44,024 nt of DNA from Campylobacteraceae bacterium (GTDB lineage Bacteria > Campylobacterota > Campylobacteria > Campylobacterales > Campylobacteraceae), in contig JAISGD010000007.1 of assembly GCA_031263195.1 (NCBI GenBank), forward strand, positions 1-44,024. Direction: 5' to 3'. Positions 18,711 to 29,159 of this stretch are shown one piece after another (the stretch's first letter is position 1; each line of letters begins with the position of its first letter). A program made the position numbers and the translations under genes. The notes beneath the pieces were generated by a model. The model had not been told where the DNA came from. It saw nothing but the letters and a program-made list of their open reading frames with translations, and ran no database searches.

Positions 18711-19342
18711 AAAAACCTCCATATACATAAATTTTATAAACATGAATTATACATATATATAACTTAAAAATAATTAAACTATTTTGCTTTTAAACTTGAT
18801 TTTTTAGACCTAAAGTCATTAAAGCCATATTGTTTAATACTCTTTTTTTCATTTTTCACTATTTATATTCAAAAACTCTTGTTTTAATTTTCAATATAAA
18901 AATAATATATTTGTTATTTATTTATTTTTTATACCAGGTAGTTTAAAATACTGGTATTGTTAAGAGTTTGAGTTGACAATATTGATTTTTGTAGTCTGAA
19001 GAGTTCTTTAACACAAATACAAACATACACTTACGGAATTTGACTTTGTGCAAATAATACGAAGTGCTATTTGGGAAACGAGTTGTCTTGCTGTAGCCGA
19101 CATATCCGATGGAATCTTGCCCATATGTATAATCTCTGTTTTTAGGATTGGATAATGCGCAATTAAGCCGTAAAAGAAGGTTTGCTCTACCTTGACAGTA
19201 TGAATATTTACAAGTAGTAACACTTATCATGCATGATTTGGTAAAACATTCTATACTTTTCTCTTTTTTTAAATAATTAAGAAAATAATAGGTAAAATCA
19301 CCTACTTTTATAGATAAAAATTGATTATAAGGATGAGTATTT
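18711..19342. other. Intergenic region upstream of the pyruvate oxidoreductase gene
   Basis: About 630 bases without a gene I can support. Frames on the minus strand here (up to ~140 codons) lack ribosome-binding sites, recognisable domains or normal composition. A short inverted repeat TAGGT-aaaatc-ACCTA at 19289-19304 lies about 40 nt before the start codon and could be an operator. The last bases carry the ribosome-binding site AAGGATGAG of the downstream gene. Confidence 0.45.
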
Positions 19343-22300
19343 ATGGCTAAGATTATGAGAACAATGGACGGCAATGAGGCTGCCGCTTACGCCGCTTACG
19401 CATTTACTGAAGTTGCGGGAATATATCCTATAACTCCCTCTTCCCCAATGGCTGACTTTACTGATATATGGGCTGCGCAAGGCAAGAAAAATCTTTTCGG
19501 AATGCCGGTTAAAGTCGTTGAGATGCAAAGTGAAGGCGGCGCTGCCGGCACCGTGCACGGTTCTTTACAAGCAGGTGCTTTAACTACGACGTATACGGCT
19601 TCGCAAGGATTGCTTTTAAAAATCCCAAATATGTATAAAATAGCCGGACAACTGCTTCCAGGAGTCATACATGTAAGTGCCAGAACGCTTGCTACGCACG
19701 CACTCTCAATTTTTGGAGATCACCAAGATGTTTATGCATGTAGACAGACGGGCTTTGCTATGCTCTCAACAGGTTCCGTACAGCAAGTTATGGACTTGGC
19801 GGGCGTCGCGCACCTTAGCGCGATAAAGGGCAGAGTGCCGTTTTTACATTTTTTTGACGGATTTAGAACTTCGCACGAAGTGCAAAAAATTGAGGTTATG
19901 GATTACGCCGTATTTGATAAGCTTTTGGATAGAGCTGCTTTGCAAACATTTAGAGACGAAGCTTTGTCTCCTGACAATCCGAAAACCAGAGGAAGCGCTC
20001 AAAATGACGATATATACTTTCAAGGACGCGAAGTTCAAAATAAAATTTATGAAGCGTTGCCTGATATTGTCGCTGAATATATGCGCGAAATTTCCAAAGC
20101 AACCGGCAGAGAGTATGCCCCGTTTGTGTTTTACGGACACAAAGAGGCTGAAAATATCATAATAGCTATGGGTTCGGCTACCGAGTGTATTAAAGAGGTT
20201 GTTGATTATCTAACGGCGCAGGGCAAAAAAGTGGGACTCATCATACCTCATCTTTATAGACCTTTTAGCTTAAAATATCTGTTTGAAGCTATGCCAAAAA
20301 CCGTTAAAAAGATAGCTGTGCTTGATAGAACAAAAGAGTCCGGCTCTATAGGCGAACCGCTGTTTTTGGATATAAAAGCCGCGTTTTACGGCAAAGAAAA
20401 TGCGCCTTTGATAGTTGGCGGCAGATACGGACTTGCTTCAAAAGATGTGAATCCTTCTCATATTTTAGCGGTATTTAGAAATTTAGACGAGAAAAATCCT
20501 AAAATGGATTTTACTATAGGCATAACGGACGATGTTACGTTTAAATCGCTCGAATCTGTAAGCGATATTGATTTGAGCGATGAGGATACTAAAGAGTGTC
20601 TTTTTTACGGGCTTGGCGCGGACGGAACGGTTGGAGCGAATAAAAGTTCCGTTAAAATTATCGGCGATGAAACCGACATGTATTCGCAAGCTTATTTCGC
20701 GTACGATTCTAAAAAATCGGGCGGTTTTACAAGATCGCATTTGAGATTCGGTAAAAAACCTATCCGCTCTACCTATCTTGTTTCAAATCCGCATTTTGTC
20801 GCATGTTCTGTCGCGGCGTATTTGGATCTGTATGACGTTATCGACGGCATAAGAAAAAAAGGCACGTTTTTATTAAACTCTATTTGGGATGCAAAAGAGA
20901 CAATCGAGAGAATTCCAAATAGAGTTAAAAAGATTTTAGCGCGTCAAGAGGTAAATTTTTATATTATCAATGCTACCAAATTAGCGCGTGAAATTGGTCT
21001 TGGAAATCGTAGCAATACGATTATGCAATCGGCATTTTTTAAATTAGCCGATATCATTGATTATGCAAAAGCGCAAGAGTATATGAAAAAGCAAGCCTAT
21101 AAAGCTTACGGCAAAAAAGGCGATCAGATAGTTGAGATGAATTATAAAGCTATAGATTCAGGTGCGGAAGGGTTGGTAAAAGTTACCGTTGATCCAGCGT
21201 GGGCAGATTTGCCTGATGAGAAAGGCTTGAAAAATGACAACTATAAGGGCACGGAATATGTAGAAAAGATAGCCAAACCCGTGAATGCCGCCAGAGGTAA
21301 CTCGCTTGCTGTTTCGGTATTTGAAGGTTACGAAGACGGTTCGATGGAGCACGGTTCAAGCGAATATGAAAAAAGAGGCGTTGGCGTTACCGTGCCGGAA
21401 TGGATAGAGGAGAACTGTATCCAATGTAACCAATGCGTATTCGTATGTCCGCATGCGGTTATAAGGGGATTTTTGTTAGATGATAAAGAGCTTGAGGCGG
21501 CTCCGGAAGGCGTAAAAACTCATGTTATAGACGCTAAAGGTAAAGGCGTCGAGGGACTTAAATATAAGATTCAAGTATCTCCGCTTGATTGTACGGGCTG
21601 CGATTTGTGCGTAGCGGCATGTCCTACCAAAGAGAAATCTTTGCAAATGGTTCCTTTGCAAGAGTCGCTTGACGCGCAAGAACAAGAAAACGCGGATTAT
21701 CTTTTCAAAAAAGTTACTTATAAAGACGATATTTTAAATAAAAACAGCGTGAAAGGCATAGGATTCGCTCAGCCGCTATTTGAATTTCACGGCGCGTGTC
21801 CTGGATGCGGCGAGACTCCCTATATAACGCTTGTGACAAGGCTGTTTGGAGAGAGTATGAGCATAGCCAATGGTACAGGCTGTTCGTCTATTTACGGTGC
21901 GTCGGCTCCGTCAACGCCATATCGCAAAAACGCTGATGGCAGAGGACCCTCATGGGCAAATTCGCTTTTTGAAGACAATGCTGAATTTGGACTTGGTATG
22001 AAAGTCGCCACTGAGACGATAAGACATCGCATATTGGATTTGATGGAAAGCGCGAAAGATAAAGTGCCAAGCGAATTATCGTCGCTATTTAAAGAGTGGA
22101 TTGATTTTAGAGACGATAGAGTTCAAAGCTTAAAAATTAGAAACGCTCTTGTGCCGCTTTTGGAAAAAAATACGCAAATTTCTGAAGTAAAAGAGATACT
22201 AAATCTAAAAATGCATCTTGCCAAACGCTCTCAATGGATAATCGGAGGCGACGGTTGGGCTTATGATATAGGTTACGGCGGGCTTGATCATGTATTGGCA

Positions 22301-22894
22301 AGTGGTGAGAATGTAAATATAATGGTGCTTGATACGGAGGTTTACTCAAATACCGGCGGTCAAAGCTCAAAATCTTCAAGAGTAGGTTCGGTAGCGCAAT
22401 TTACGGCGTCAGGCAAAGCGGTGCAGAAAAAAGATTTGGGTTATATAGCTATGACTTATGAAAATATCTATATCGCGCAGATAAATTCCAACGCGTCCGC
22501 CGCTCAAACCATTAAAGCCATTGAAGAGGCGGAGAATTATGACGGGGCGTCTTTGATTATAGCTTACTCTCCTTGTATTGCTCACGGCATAAAAGGCGGA
22601 CTCGGTAAATCAGGTAATCAAGCCGAACTTGCCACAAAATGCGGTTATTGGCCTTTATATACGTATGATCCAAGACTTAAAAAAGAGGGTAAAAACCCTA
22701 TAAAGATTACCGGTAAAGAGCCAGATTGGTCATTGTATGAAGAATTTTTAAATAACGAAGTGAGATATACTTCGTTGAAAAAGTTAAATCCAGCGCACGC
22801 GCAGGAGCTTTTTAATCGCAACAGAGAAGACGCGAAACGCAGATACAGGCAATTAAAACGTTTAGCGCAAGCCGATTACTCAAATGAAATATAA
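19343..22894 (+). CDS. nifJ: Pyruvate:ferredoxin (flavodoxin) oxidoreductase, single-chain
   Basis: Cytoplasmic enzyme joining pyruvate, CoA and a low-potential carrier: pyruvate oxidation to acetyl-CoA and CO2 or the reverse carboxylation. All domains are in one 1183-aa chain. The N-terminal pyrimidine-binding domain begins GNEAAAYAAYAFTEVAGIYP. A two-cluster ferredoxin domain has CIQCNQCVFVCP near residue 692 and CTGCDLCVAACP near 750. A C-terminal TPP domain has CPGCGETPY near 819, GGDGWAYDIGYGG and DTEVYSNTGGQSS. The flavodoxin gene at 32487 encodes a likely electron partner. Start ATG 19343 follows AAGGATGAG. Confidence 0.96.
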   Translation: MAKIMRTMDGNEAAAYAAYAFTEVAGIYPITPSSPMADFTDIWAAQGKKNLFGMPVKVVEMQSEGGAAGTVHGSLQAGALTTTYTASQGLLLKIPNMYKIAGQLLPGVIHVSARTLATHALSIFGDHQDVYACRQTGFAMLSTGSVQQVMDLAGVAHLSAIKGRVPFLHFFDGFRTSHEVQKIEVMDYAVFDKLLDRAALQTFRDEALSPDNPKTRGSAQNDDIYFQGREVQNKIYEALPDIVAEYMREISKATGREYAPFVFYGHKEAENIIIAMGSATECIKEVVDYLTAQGKKVGLIIPHLYRPFSLKYLFEAMPKTVKKIAVLDRTKESGSIGEPLFLDIKAAFYGKENAPLIVGGRYGLASKDVNPSHILAVFRNLDEKNPKMDFTIGITDDVTFKSLESVSDIDLSDEDTKECLFYGLGADGTVGANKSSVKIIGDETDMYSQAYFAYDSKKSGGFTRSHLRFGKKPIRSTYLVSNPHFVACSVAAYLDLYDVIDGIRKKGTFLLNSIWDAKETIERIPNRVKKILARQEVNFYIINATKLAREIGLGNRSNTIMQSAFFKLADIIDYAKAQEYMKKQAYKAYGKKGDQIVEMNYKAIDSGAEGLVKVTVDPAWADLPDEKGLKNDNYKGTEYVEKIAKPVNAARGNSLAVSVFEGYEDGSMEHGSSEYEKRGVGVTVPEWIEENCIQCNQCVFVCPHAVIRGFLLDDKELEAAPEGVKTHVIDAKGKGVEGLKYKIQVSPLDCTGCDLCVAACPTKEKSLQMVPLQESLDAQEQENADYLFKKVTYKDDILNKNSVKGIGFAQPLFEFHGACPGCGETPYITLVTRLFGESMSIANGTGCSSIYGASAPSTPYRKNADGRGPSWANSLFEDNAEFGLGMKVATETIRHRILDLMESAKDKVPSELSSLFKEWIDFRDDRVQSLKIRNALVPLLEKNTQISEVKEILNLKMHLAKRSQWIIGGDGWAYDIGYGGLDHVLASGENVNIMVLDTEVYSNTGGQSSKSSRVGSVAQFTASGKAVQKKDLGYIAMTYENIYIAQINSNASAAQTIKAIEEAENYDGASLIIAYSPCIAHGIKGGLGKSGNQAELATKCGYWPLYTYDPRLKKEGKNPIKITGKEPDWSLYEEFLNNEVRYTSLKKLNPAHAQELFNRNREDAKRRYRQLKRLAQADYSNEI

Positions 22895-22904
22895 AGCATA
22901 AAGT

Positions 22905-22937
22905 GACTGTTTTTAGATATTGACTCTAAAAACAGTC
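22905..22937 (+). terminator. Hairpin after the pyruvate oxidoreductase gene
   Basis: A perfect 12-bp stem (GACTGTTTTTAG at 22905-22916 with its complement at 22926-22937) and a 9-nt loop, 11 nt after the stop codon. The following T content is modest (TAAGTTTT), so it is a weaker intrinsic terminator or a 3'-end stabilising hairpin. Confidence 0.6.
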
Positions 22938-23041
22938 TAAGTTTTAGCTTTTTAAACTACGAAATTAACAGCCCATTAACAGCTGCATTTTATACTTTCA
23001 TTCGTCTTTTTGTTTTGTATTATATAAATAAGGCTTTTTAA

Positions 23042-24208
23042 ATGAAGAAAAAAATTCTCTTTGGTTTTGTGGCGGCGATAGTTTTTTGCACAGCTTTTTT
23101 TAGCTATAAGATACTCTTCTCATCAACTTCTGAAAATAACAGTGTAACTCTTGTGCGTGTCGTAAAAGGTGATATAGAAAATACTGTAACGGCTACAGGC
23201 ATGGTTAGCCCGAAATCATATGTTGATGTCGGAGCTCAGGTATCGGGGCAGATTATGCAACTGTATGTTGAAGCGGGAGATATCGTGCAAACAGGTGATT
23301 TACTTGTCGAGATTGATACGACGGTACTTGAAACAAAAGTAGAATCAAGTAAAGCCGAGCTTGTCTACCAAAAAGCGCAGTTAAAAGATAGAGAGTCCAA
23401 GCTCACATTGGCTAAGCTTGCTTTTGAGAGGCAAAAAGAGCTCTTAGCGAGCGACGCCACAAGTAAAGAGGCTTATGAAAATGCTGAGGCTGCACTGTTT
23501 TCGGCTGAAGCAAGTATTGATATGATAAAAGCTCAAATTAAACAGACAGAATCATCCCTCAAAGAGAATCAAGCCAATCTAAAATATGCCAAAATATACG
23601 CTCCCATGAGCGGTACGGTATCGACTATGAGTGTAAAAAAAGGGCAAACATTAAATTCAAATATGAATACTCCTACTATTTTGCAAATAGCAGACCTCTC
23701 TACGGTAACTATTGGAGCGGAAGTATCAGAGGCTGATGTGGCAAAACTGAAAAGAGGTATGGATGTATATTTTAAGACTTTAGGCAGCCAAAATGTATGG
23801 CGTACGAAACTTTCAAAAATAGAACCGACGCCTACCGTCACTAATAATGTTGTTCTGTATAAGGCGATATTTGATGTGGAAAACAGTTCGGGTGAACTTA
23901 TGAACTCCATGACAGCTCAAGTCTTTTTTGTTATTTCATCCGCAAAAGATGTATTTCTTGTTCCTATAACGGCGATATCAAAAACGGACGATGAGCATGC
24001 TTTAGTAATGCTTCGAAAAGCAGATGGTACATTTGCTCCCGTGCCGATTGAGATTGGGGTCAGTAATCGTGTGCAGGTTGAGGTAAAATCAGGATTAAAC
24101 GAGGGAGATGTGATAGCTTCAAACTTCATGGCGCTTGAAGGCGCAAAAAAGATTGGCGCTCAACCTAATCGTACTAACTCCCGTTTATCGTTTGGTATGA
24201 TGAGATGA
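23042..24208 (+). CDS. macA: Periplasmic adaptor of an ABC efflux system (MacA-like)
   Basis: Membrane-fusion protein of 388 aa. It has an N-terminal membrane anchor (residues about 5-25), a lipoyl half-motif ([20 protein letters not shown]), a long coiled-coil hairpin (about 85-190), the second lipoyl half ([19 protein letters not shown]), then beta-barrel and membrane-proximal domains. It would link the MacB-like ATPase-permease to an outer-membrane channel; both genes follow directly. The stop overlaps the macB start by 4 nt. Substrate unknown: macrolides, peptides or lipoprotein-like cargo are known for the family. Confidence 0.88.
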   Translation: MKKKILFGFVAAIVFCTAFFSYKILFSSTSENNSVTLVRVVKGDIENTVTATGMVSPKSYVDVGAQVSGQIMQLYVEAGDIVQTGDLLVEIDTTVLETKVESSKAELVYQKAQLKDRESKLTLAKLAFERQKELLASDATSKEAYENAEAALFSAEASIDMIKAQIKQTESSLKENQANLKYAKIYAPMSGTVSTMSVKKGQTLNSNMNTPTILQIADLSTVTIGAEVSEADVAKLKRGMDVYFKTLGSQNVWRTKLSKIEPTPTVTNNVVLYKAIFDVENSSGELMNSMTAQVFFVISSAKDVFLVPITAISKTDDEHALVMLRKADGTFAPVPIEIGVSNRVQVEVKSGLNEGDVIASNFMALEGAKKIGAQPNRTNSRLSFGMMR

Positions 24209-26166
24209 GTTTGATAGAGTTATCGCATATATATCGCCATTTCGGTAACGATGAGAATCGGGTTACAATTTTAGATGATGTCAATTTAACAATAGACGAG
24301 GGCGAATTTGTAGCTATTATCGGTGCATCGGGGTCCGGTAAAACTACTTTAATGAATATCATAGGCTGCCTTGATAAACCTACAAGCGGTGTATATAAAT
24401 TTAATGGTAAAAATATAAGCGATTTTAGAAAAGATGAGTTATCCAAGCTTAGGCGCGAGTCGTTTGGATTTGTTTTTCAAAATTATCATTTGATACATTC
24501 ACTCACGGCTATTGCGAATGTTGAAGTACCTTCCGTATATGCGTTTACACCTAAAGATGAGAGAAAAAAAAGAGCTGCTTCCGTACTAAACTCTTTAGGG
24601 CTTGGCGACAGGCTTAATTTTTACCCTTCACAGCTTTCCGGCGGACAACAACAGAGAGTTTCCATAGCACGTGCCTTGATGAACGGCGGAAAAATCATTT
24701 TAGCCGATGAGCCGACCGGCGCGCTGGATAGTAAAAGCGGCGAAGATGTAATGAAACTTTTATTGAAACTTTCCGATATGGGGCATACTGTCGTTTTAAT
24801 TACACATGATGCTAAAGTAGCCGCTAATGCGCATAGAATCATCGAGATAAAAGATGGCAAAATTTTATCAAATCCCACCTCTAAATGCATGAAGGATAGC
24901 AATAGTGATAAAAATACCATACAAAAGCAATCTTTTAGACAGAAAAAATCTGCTAAAATGCCGTTCAATATATTTATGTACGAGATAACAGAGGCTATCC
25001 GTATGGCTATAAGTTCGCTTAGGACAAATATTTTTAGAACTGTTTTGACACTTCTTGGTATTGTTATAGGTGTGGCTTCTGTTATAGCTATGCTTAATAT
25101 CGGTGACGGCGCAAAAAAAGACGTACTTAACAGTATAAGTTCTATGGGTACGAATATGATTATGGTTTTTCCGGGTATGCCAAATAGCCGGCATGGCGGT
25201 GCTTCTATAGAGACGTTGGTTTTAAGCGATGCTGATGCGATAAATTCGTTGCCTAATATTATAGCGGCAATGCCGGAAGCAAGGCGTTCGGTTACTTTGC
25301 GCTTTAATAACAATGATAGAAGCACAACGCTTAACGCCAATTCATGGGCGTATCTGCAAGTGCGCGAATGGAGTATTGCACGCGGCGTGTTTTTTACAAA
25401 AGAAGATGAGCAAAATTATGCTAAAGTTGTAGTCTTGGGCGATAGCGTGGCGAAAGAGTTATTTGCGGAAGCCGACCCGATAGGAAAATATGTTTTGGTA
25501 AACAATATCATGTTTCAAGTCATAGGCGTTATGAGTAAAAGAGGAGCGTCCGCGATGGGAGATGATGAAGATGATGTCATATTTACGCCGTACTCTACGG
25601 GCAATTTACATATCATAGGGCAAAAGTATCTGCGCAATATTAGAATAGGCGTAGAGGATACAAATAAAATCGCCCAAACGGAAGAAAATATTAAACAGCT
25701 TTTGATAGAAAGGCATGGTATGGAGGATTTTCGCGTGTTAAATATGACCTCTTTGATAGAAAATATGGAACAGACGCAAAATACATTTACGATATTACTC
25801 GGCTCTATAGCGGCTATTTCGCTTTTAGTCGGCGGTATTGGAGTGATGAATATTATGCTTGTTTCAGTTACCGAGCGTACAAAAGAGATAGGTATCAGAG
25901 TAGCTACAGGAGCAAGAAGTAGAAATATAATGCAGCAGTTTTTAATAGAGGCTCTAATAGTATCGGCATTTGGCGGTTTTTTGGGAATGCTCTTGGGGCT
26001 GTGTGCAAGTTTTGTGATAAATTATTTTGGAATGTCTGTAGAATATAATGTTTTGCCCGTGATTTTAGCGTTTAGCTGCGCTTTTTTCACAGGGCTTATT
26101 TTTGGATATTTACCGGCGCGAAAAGCTGCGGGGCTAAATCCCGTGACCGCGCTTGCAGGAGAGTAG
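24205..26166 (+). CDS. macB: ABC efflux ATPase-permease (MacB-like)
   Basis: 653 aa. The N-terminal ATPase domain (about 1-230) has Walker [10 protein letters not shown], signature LSGGQQQR and Walker [13 protein letters not shown]. After a linker comes the permease: one helix near 270-295 ([21 protein letters not shown]), a large periplasmic MacB-PCD domain, and three C-terminal helices ([20 protein letters not shown] onward). This is the standard MacB mechanotransmission layout. It is translationally coupled to macA (ATGA) and followed 1 nt later by the outer-membrane channel gene. Confidence 0.92.
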   Translation: MSLIELSHIYRHFGNDENRVTILDDVNLTIDEGEFVAIIGASGSGKTTLMNIIGCLDKPTSGVYKFNGKNISDFRKDELSKLRRESFGFVFQNYHLIHSLTAIANVEVPSVYAFTPKDERKKRAASVLNSLGLGDRLNFYPSQLSGGQQQRVSIARALMNGGKIILADEPTGALDSKSGEDVMKLLLKLSDMGHTVVLITHDAKVAANAHRIIEIKDGKILSNPTSKCMKDSNSDKNTIQKQSFRQKKSAKMPFNIFMYEITEAIRMAISSLRTNIFRTVLTLLGIVIGVASVIAMLNIGDGAKKDVLNSISSMGTNMIMVFPGMPNSRHGGASIETLVLSDADAINSLPNIIAAMPEARRSVTLRFNNNDRSTTLNANSWAYLQVREWSIARGVFFTKEDEQNYAKVVVLGDSVAKELFAEADPIGKYVLVNNIMFQVIGVMSKRGASAMGDDEDDVIFTPYSTGNLHIIGQKYLRNIRIGVEDTNKIAQTEENIKQLLIERHGMEDFRVLNMTSLIENMEQTQNTFTILLGSIAAISLLVGGIGVMNIMLVSVTERTKEIGIRVATGARSRNIMQQFLIEALIVSAFGGFLGMLLGLCASFVINYFGMSVEYNVLPVILAFSCAFFTGLIFGYLPARKAAGLNPVTALAGE

Positions 26167-26167
26167 A

Positions 26168-27562
26168 ATGAAGTATATATATATGGTAACAGTTGTGATT
26201 TTTATTGGAGGGTGCTCCATACATCCTGATGCGCTTCAGAGTAGTTTTGAGCCGCCGAAGGAGTTTAGTTTAGCGACATCAAACAGCAGTAATATCTCAA
26301 AAATCTGGTGGCAAAATTTTGATGCGCCGACTCTAAATTCACTTATGGAACAAGCGCTTGAAAATAATCCTGATATTCTGATAGCTTATGAAAATATTGT
26401 TCAAGCACGCTTACAGCTTGGCATAAGTGAAGATGCATATTTGCCGCAAATTTCTGCAAGCGGCAATACCGGCGGTTCGCAAACGGAAGCTTCAGGTAGC
26501 GATGCTCGTACTTCCAGATCAACAAGTGCAACGCTTAGGATAAGTTATGAGATAGATTTGTGGGGCAAGATAGCCGCGAACAATGAACAGGCACAGGCGC
26601 GGTTTAACGCCACAAAACATGATACGGATGCGGCTATACTCTCTTTGTATGCTTCTGTTGCACAGAGTTATTTTAGCTTGCTAAGTACAAATGAGAGGCT
26701 TAAAATAGCAAAAGATAATCTCAATATAAGTTCCCAGCTTATGCAAATCGTGGAAGCGAAATATAAAAGCGGTAGCGTAAGTCTTTTGGATGTGAGCCGT
26801 CAAAAATCATCTCTTTTATCACAGCAAGCAAACGTAGACTCTCTTATACTCCAAGCAGCACAGGCAAAAAACGCTTTAGCGGTTTTAACGGGTAGCGCGC
26901 CGCAGGGATTTGATACGGTATTGGACTCTTTTTGGGATTTGAGTATTCCGACGGTTGAAGCTGGATTGCCTTCGGAACTTTTGTTAAACAGACCTGATAT
27001 AGCTCATGCCAAAGCTAATTTGGAAGCTTCAAATGCGGCAATAAAATCAGCCAGTGCAGATAGATTTCCAAGTTTTTCATTGAGCGGTAGCGGCGGTCTC
27101 TCAAGCGATGCTCTTTTGTCTTTTAAAGATCCTACTTCCATACTCTCTTTAGTTCTAAATGCTGCATATACTATCTTTGATGGCGGAAGATTGAATGATT
27201 TGACGGATGCGGAGATTTCAAAAGCCAAATCAGCGGTGCAAAGCTATAATAAAGCTATTTTGACAGCTTTGCAAGAGAGTGATGATGCATTGTTGAATGT
27301 AGCTCATCAAACTTCGCAAGAGACATTGCAAAAGCAGATTGCCGAAGAGTCTTTGCGCTCTTTGGATATCGCTAGTATACAATATAGACATGGTTCGGCA
27401 GATCTGACCACACTTTTAGATGCTCAAAACAAATATTTTTCATCACGCGATTCGCTTGCCGTACAAAGATTAAATCACTTAAATGCTGTTGTTACGCTAT
27501 ACAAAGTTTTGGGTGGCGGCTGGAATGAAACTGGATTGCTAATTGGCAGACAAGACTTTTGA
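26168..27562 (+). CDS. Outer-membrane efflux lipoprotein (NodT/OprM family)
   Basis: TolC-like channel of 464 aa. The start at the ATG at 26168 is chosen because AGGAGAG lies 5 nt upstream; a TTG-initiated extension is less likely. The N-terminus is a lipoprotein signal with lipobox IGGC, then SIHPDALQ. Two homologous repeats follow, each with the helix pattern typical of the family (WWQNFDAPTLNSLMEQALENN; LLNRPDIAHAKANLEASNA). With macA and macB it makes a complete tripartite efflux pump. Confidence 0.9.
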   Translation: MKYIYMVTVVIFIGGCSIHPDALQSSFEPPKEFSLATSNSSNISKIWWQNFDAPTLNSLMEQALENNPDILIAYENIVQARLQLGISEDAYLPQISASGNTGGSQTEASGSDARTSRSTSATLRISYEIDLWGKIAANNEQAQARFNATKHDTDAAILSLYASVAQSYFSLLSTNERLKIAKDNLNISSQLMQIVEAKYKSGSVSLLDVSRQKSSLLSQQANVDSLILQAAQAKNALAVLTGSAPQGFDTVLDSFWDLSIPTVEAGLPSELLLNRPDIAHAKANLEASNAAIKSASADRFPSFSLSGSGGLSSDALLSFKDPTSILSLVLNAAYTIFDGGRLNDLTDAEISKAKSAVQSYNKAILTALQESDDALLNVAHQTSQETLQKQIAEESLRSLDIASIQYRHGSADLTTLLDAQNKYFSSRDSLAVQRLNHLNAVVTLYKVLGGGWNETGLLIGRQDF

Positions 27563-27732
27563 AACCACAAGTTTCTCATTTATTTAACGTGAAGATGAGT
27601 ATGGCATTTATAAATCGAATAAAGTTGCTTATTTTACAAAATTTATAATAAAGCTAAAAAAGTATTATTGAAATTTTATTCTGCATAAGATCGAAACTTT
27701 GAAATCAAATCACAAGTGTTTGAGGATATAAA

Positions 27733-27865
27733 GTTGAACCAAAACAAAGGTTATATTAAAATACAGTAAACGTATTGCCGAGATGTTTTTCGTTAATATG
27801 TTAAAATTATAGAAATTACATTTATATATAAAAATATTGAACTGAAATAAATGCTTTATTAAGCT
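27733..27865 (+). repeat. Two degenerate CRISPR-type repeats in opposite orientation
   Basis: 27733-27762 (GTTGAACC...TTAAAAT) and 27836-27865 (ATTGAACTGAAAT...AAGCT) each align without gaps over 30 nt to the reverse complement of the repeats at 27932-28157, with roughly six to nine mismatches. The 73-nt spacing between them does not fit one repeat-spacer unit of this array. They look like fossil repeats of an inverted or rearranged array arm. Confidence 0.55.
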
Positions 27866-27931
27866 ATAAGCATGTTTTGGTTTATTGATTCAACTGCAAT
27901 ATTTACTCTATTGTTAGGATATACTGCAATG

Positions 27932-28157
27932 ATTTTAATACAACACTTGTTTCAGTTCAACTTAAAAAGCCACTGACTCTTCAAAAACAAAACACTTTTT
28001 TAAATACAACACTTGTTTCAGTTCAATAATAGTAGCAGGTTATTCCTATGGTTCATCTTAACATTTCAATACAACCTTTGTATCAGTTCAACTTTTTCGA
28101 TAGCCTCTATCACGTACATCGTCAGGTATTTCAATACAACACTTGTTTTGGTTAAAT
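27932..28157 (-). CRISPR. Small decayed CRISPR array, four repeats, three spacers
   Basis: 30-nt repeats at 27932-27961, 27998-28027, 28063-28092 and 28128-28157 share the form ATTTCAATACAAC...TTCAGTTCAAC with a few differences each. Spacers are 36, 35 and 35 nt and unrelated to each other. On the minus strand the repeat reads GTTGAACTG...GTATTGAAAT; the ATTGAAA(N) end is the usual 5' handle of type I-B/III crRNAs, and the GTTGAAC...AAAT form resembles type I-B repeats. That suggests minus-strand transcription. No cas gene is in the window. All four copies have mutations, and a further very worn copy may lie near 28188-28216, so the array is probably inactive. Confidence 0.75.
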
Positions 28158-28313
28158 GCAATAGAACCGTTTTTTGTTGCATTGTCCACAATGTTACAAC
28201 CTTTTTCAGCTATTGGCAATTACTTTTTTTGATGCTGTATTTACCGTATTGCTGCATCGTCTTTGACAATTCGGAGTGGAAATTTTCATTTATAATGATT
28301 TTTATGATTACCC

Positions 28314-29093
28314 CTAACCATCAAGTTCTTTTTTAATCGTGTCAGCAAATATTGTATAGTACTCTCTATTTTTAGGCATTTTCTCACTCATCATAAAGAT
28401 AGAACGTTTATAGTCCTCTATGGTCAAATTTCCCCTCAAAAGCTCATATTTCAGATAAAGCCAATATGTATTTAAAGTATCGCTTTCGCAGTACTCCTTT
28501 ATCTTCTCGATCTCGTTTTTAAGATATAGTCCCATCACCTGTTCGCCGCTTACGTCATATTTTCCGGGAAGTCCTATCATAACGCAAAGATGATCGAGCT
28601 TTAGCCCTCTCACTGCCCCAAAATCACTTATATGATCCATCAAGTCCACATGAAACCTGTCGCTGTAACGATATCTGTAGCTATCCCATTTACTTTTACC
28701 AAGCTCTTTGTTATCCGTGTCAAAATACGCAGGGCACGATAGATTGTAACGCATAGCACGCGTCAAAATCATAGGCATATCAAACGAGCGTCCGTTAAAA
28801 CTCACAAGTTTTGGATTTTTCCTGTCTATAAACGACAAAAATGAGCTTATTAATTCCTCTTCATTTTTGCCGTCCATGCTATTGACTCTTATAAACATTC
28901 CAAAATCGTCCGCGATTACTGCAGAGATAGCCGCCACTTGATGAAATGCTACAGGCAAAAACTCGCTTCCGCTTCTCTCTTTTTGTTCGCTCATAGCAAG
29001 AGTTGCTACATCCGCGTCGCTTCCCTCAAAACCAAAAACATCCCGTATCAAGTCAAAATCAGGAACTGTCTCGCAGTCAAACACGCAAATCAT
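28314..29093 (-). CDS. 3'-5' exonuclease of the PolB-like DEDD superfamily
   Basis: 259 aa, predicted DnaQ-fold exonuclease of the DNA_pol_B_exo2 type. Exo I is FDCET (D/E pair, residues 5-8), Exo II FNGRSFDMP, and Exo III YCESD with the YxxxD pattern of the DEDDy class; the motif order and spacing fit a complete catalytic domain. It stands alone with no polymerase domain, so a role in repair or in DNA/RNA end trimming is inferred. The start ATG at 29093 has AAAAGGAT upstream. It is divergent from the acyltransferase gene. Confidence 0.82.
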   Translation of the reverse strand: MICVFDCETVPDFDLIRDVFGFEGSDADVATLAMSEQKERSGSEFLPVAFHQVAAISAVIADDFGMFIRVNSMDGKNEEELISSFLSFIDRKNPKLVSFNGRSFDMPMILTRAMRYNLSCPAYFDTDNKELGKSKWDSYRYRYSDRFHVDLMDHISDFGAVRGLKLDHLCVMIGLPGKYDVSGEQVMGLYLKNEIEKIKEYCESDTLNTYWLYLKYELLRGNLTIEDYKRSIFMMSEKMPKNREYYTIFADTIKKELDG

Positions 29094-29159
29094 TAATTAT
29101 CCTTTTGGTTTTTTTCGTGTACAATTATACCTCATATCTTCAGCTTAAGGCTTTCAAAA

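Noticed and set aside
18943-19374. 143-codon minus-strand frame (and a 71-codon one inside it) upstream of the pyruvate oxidoreductase gene
   Set aside because: No ribosome-binding site, no recognisable domain, it overlaps the real gene's start, and its composition looks like translated non-coding DNA.
24621-25340. 239-codon minus-strand frame
   Set aside because: Antisense shadow of macB, whose ATPase motifs are certain.
27698-27725. Possible third inverted CRISPR-like copy around CACAAGTGTTTGAG
   Set aside because: The match needs gaps and covers only the middle of the repeat.
28188-28216. Possible fifth CRISPR repeat
   Set aside because: Only the TACAAC...TTTTTCAG core is similar and the spacing is off by several bases; too weak to list as a repeat.
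28013-28336. 107-codon plus-strand frame near the exonuclease gene
   Set aside because: It is made of the CRISPR repeats and spacers and has no ribosome-binding site.
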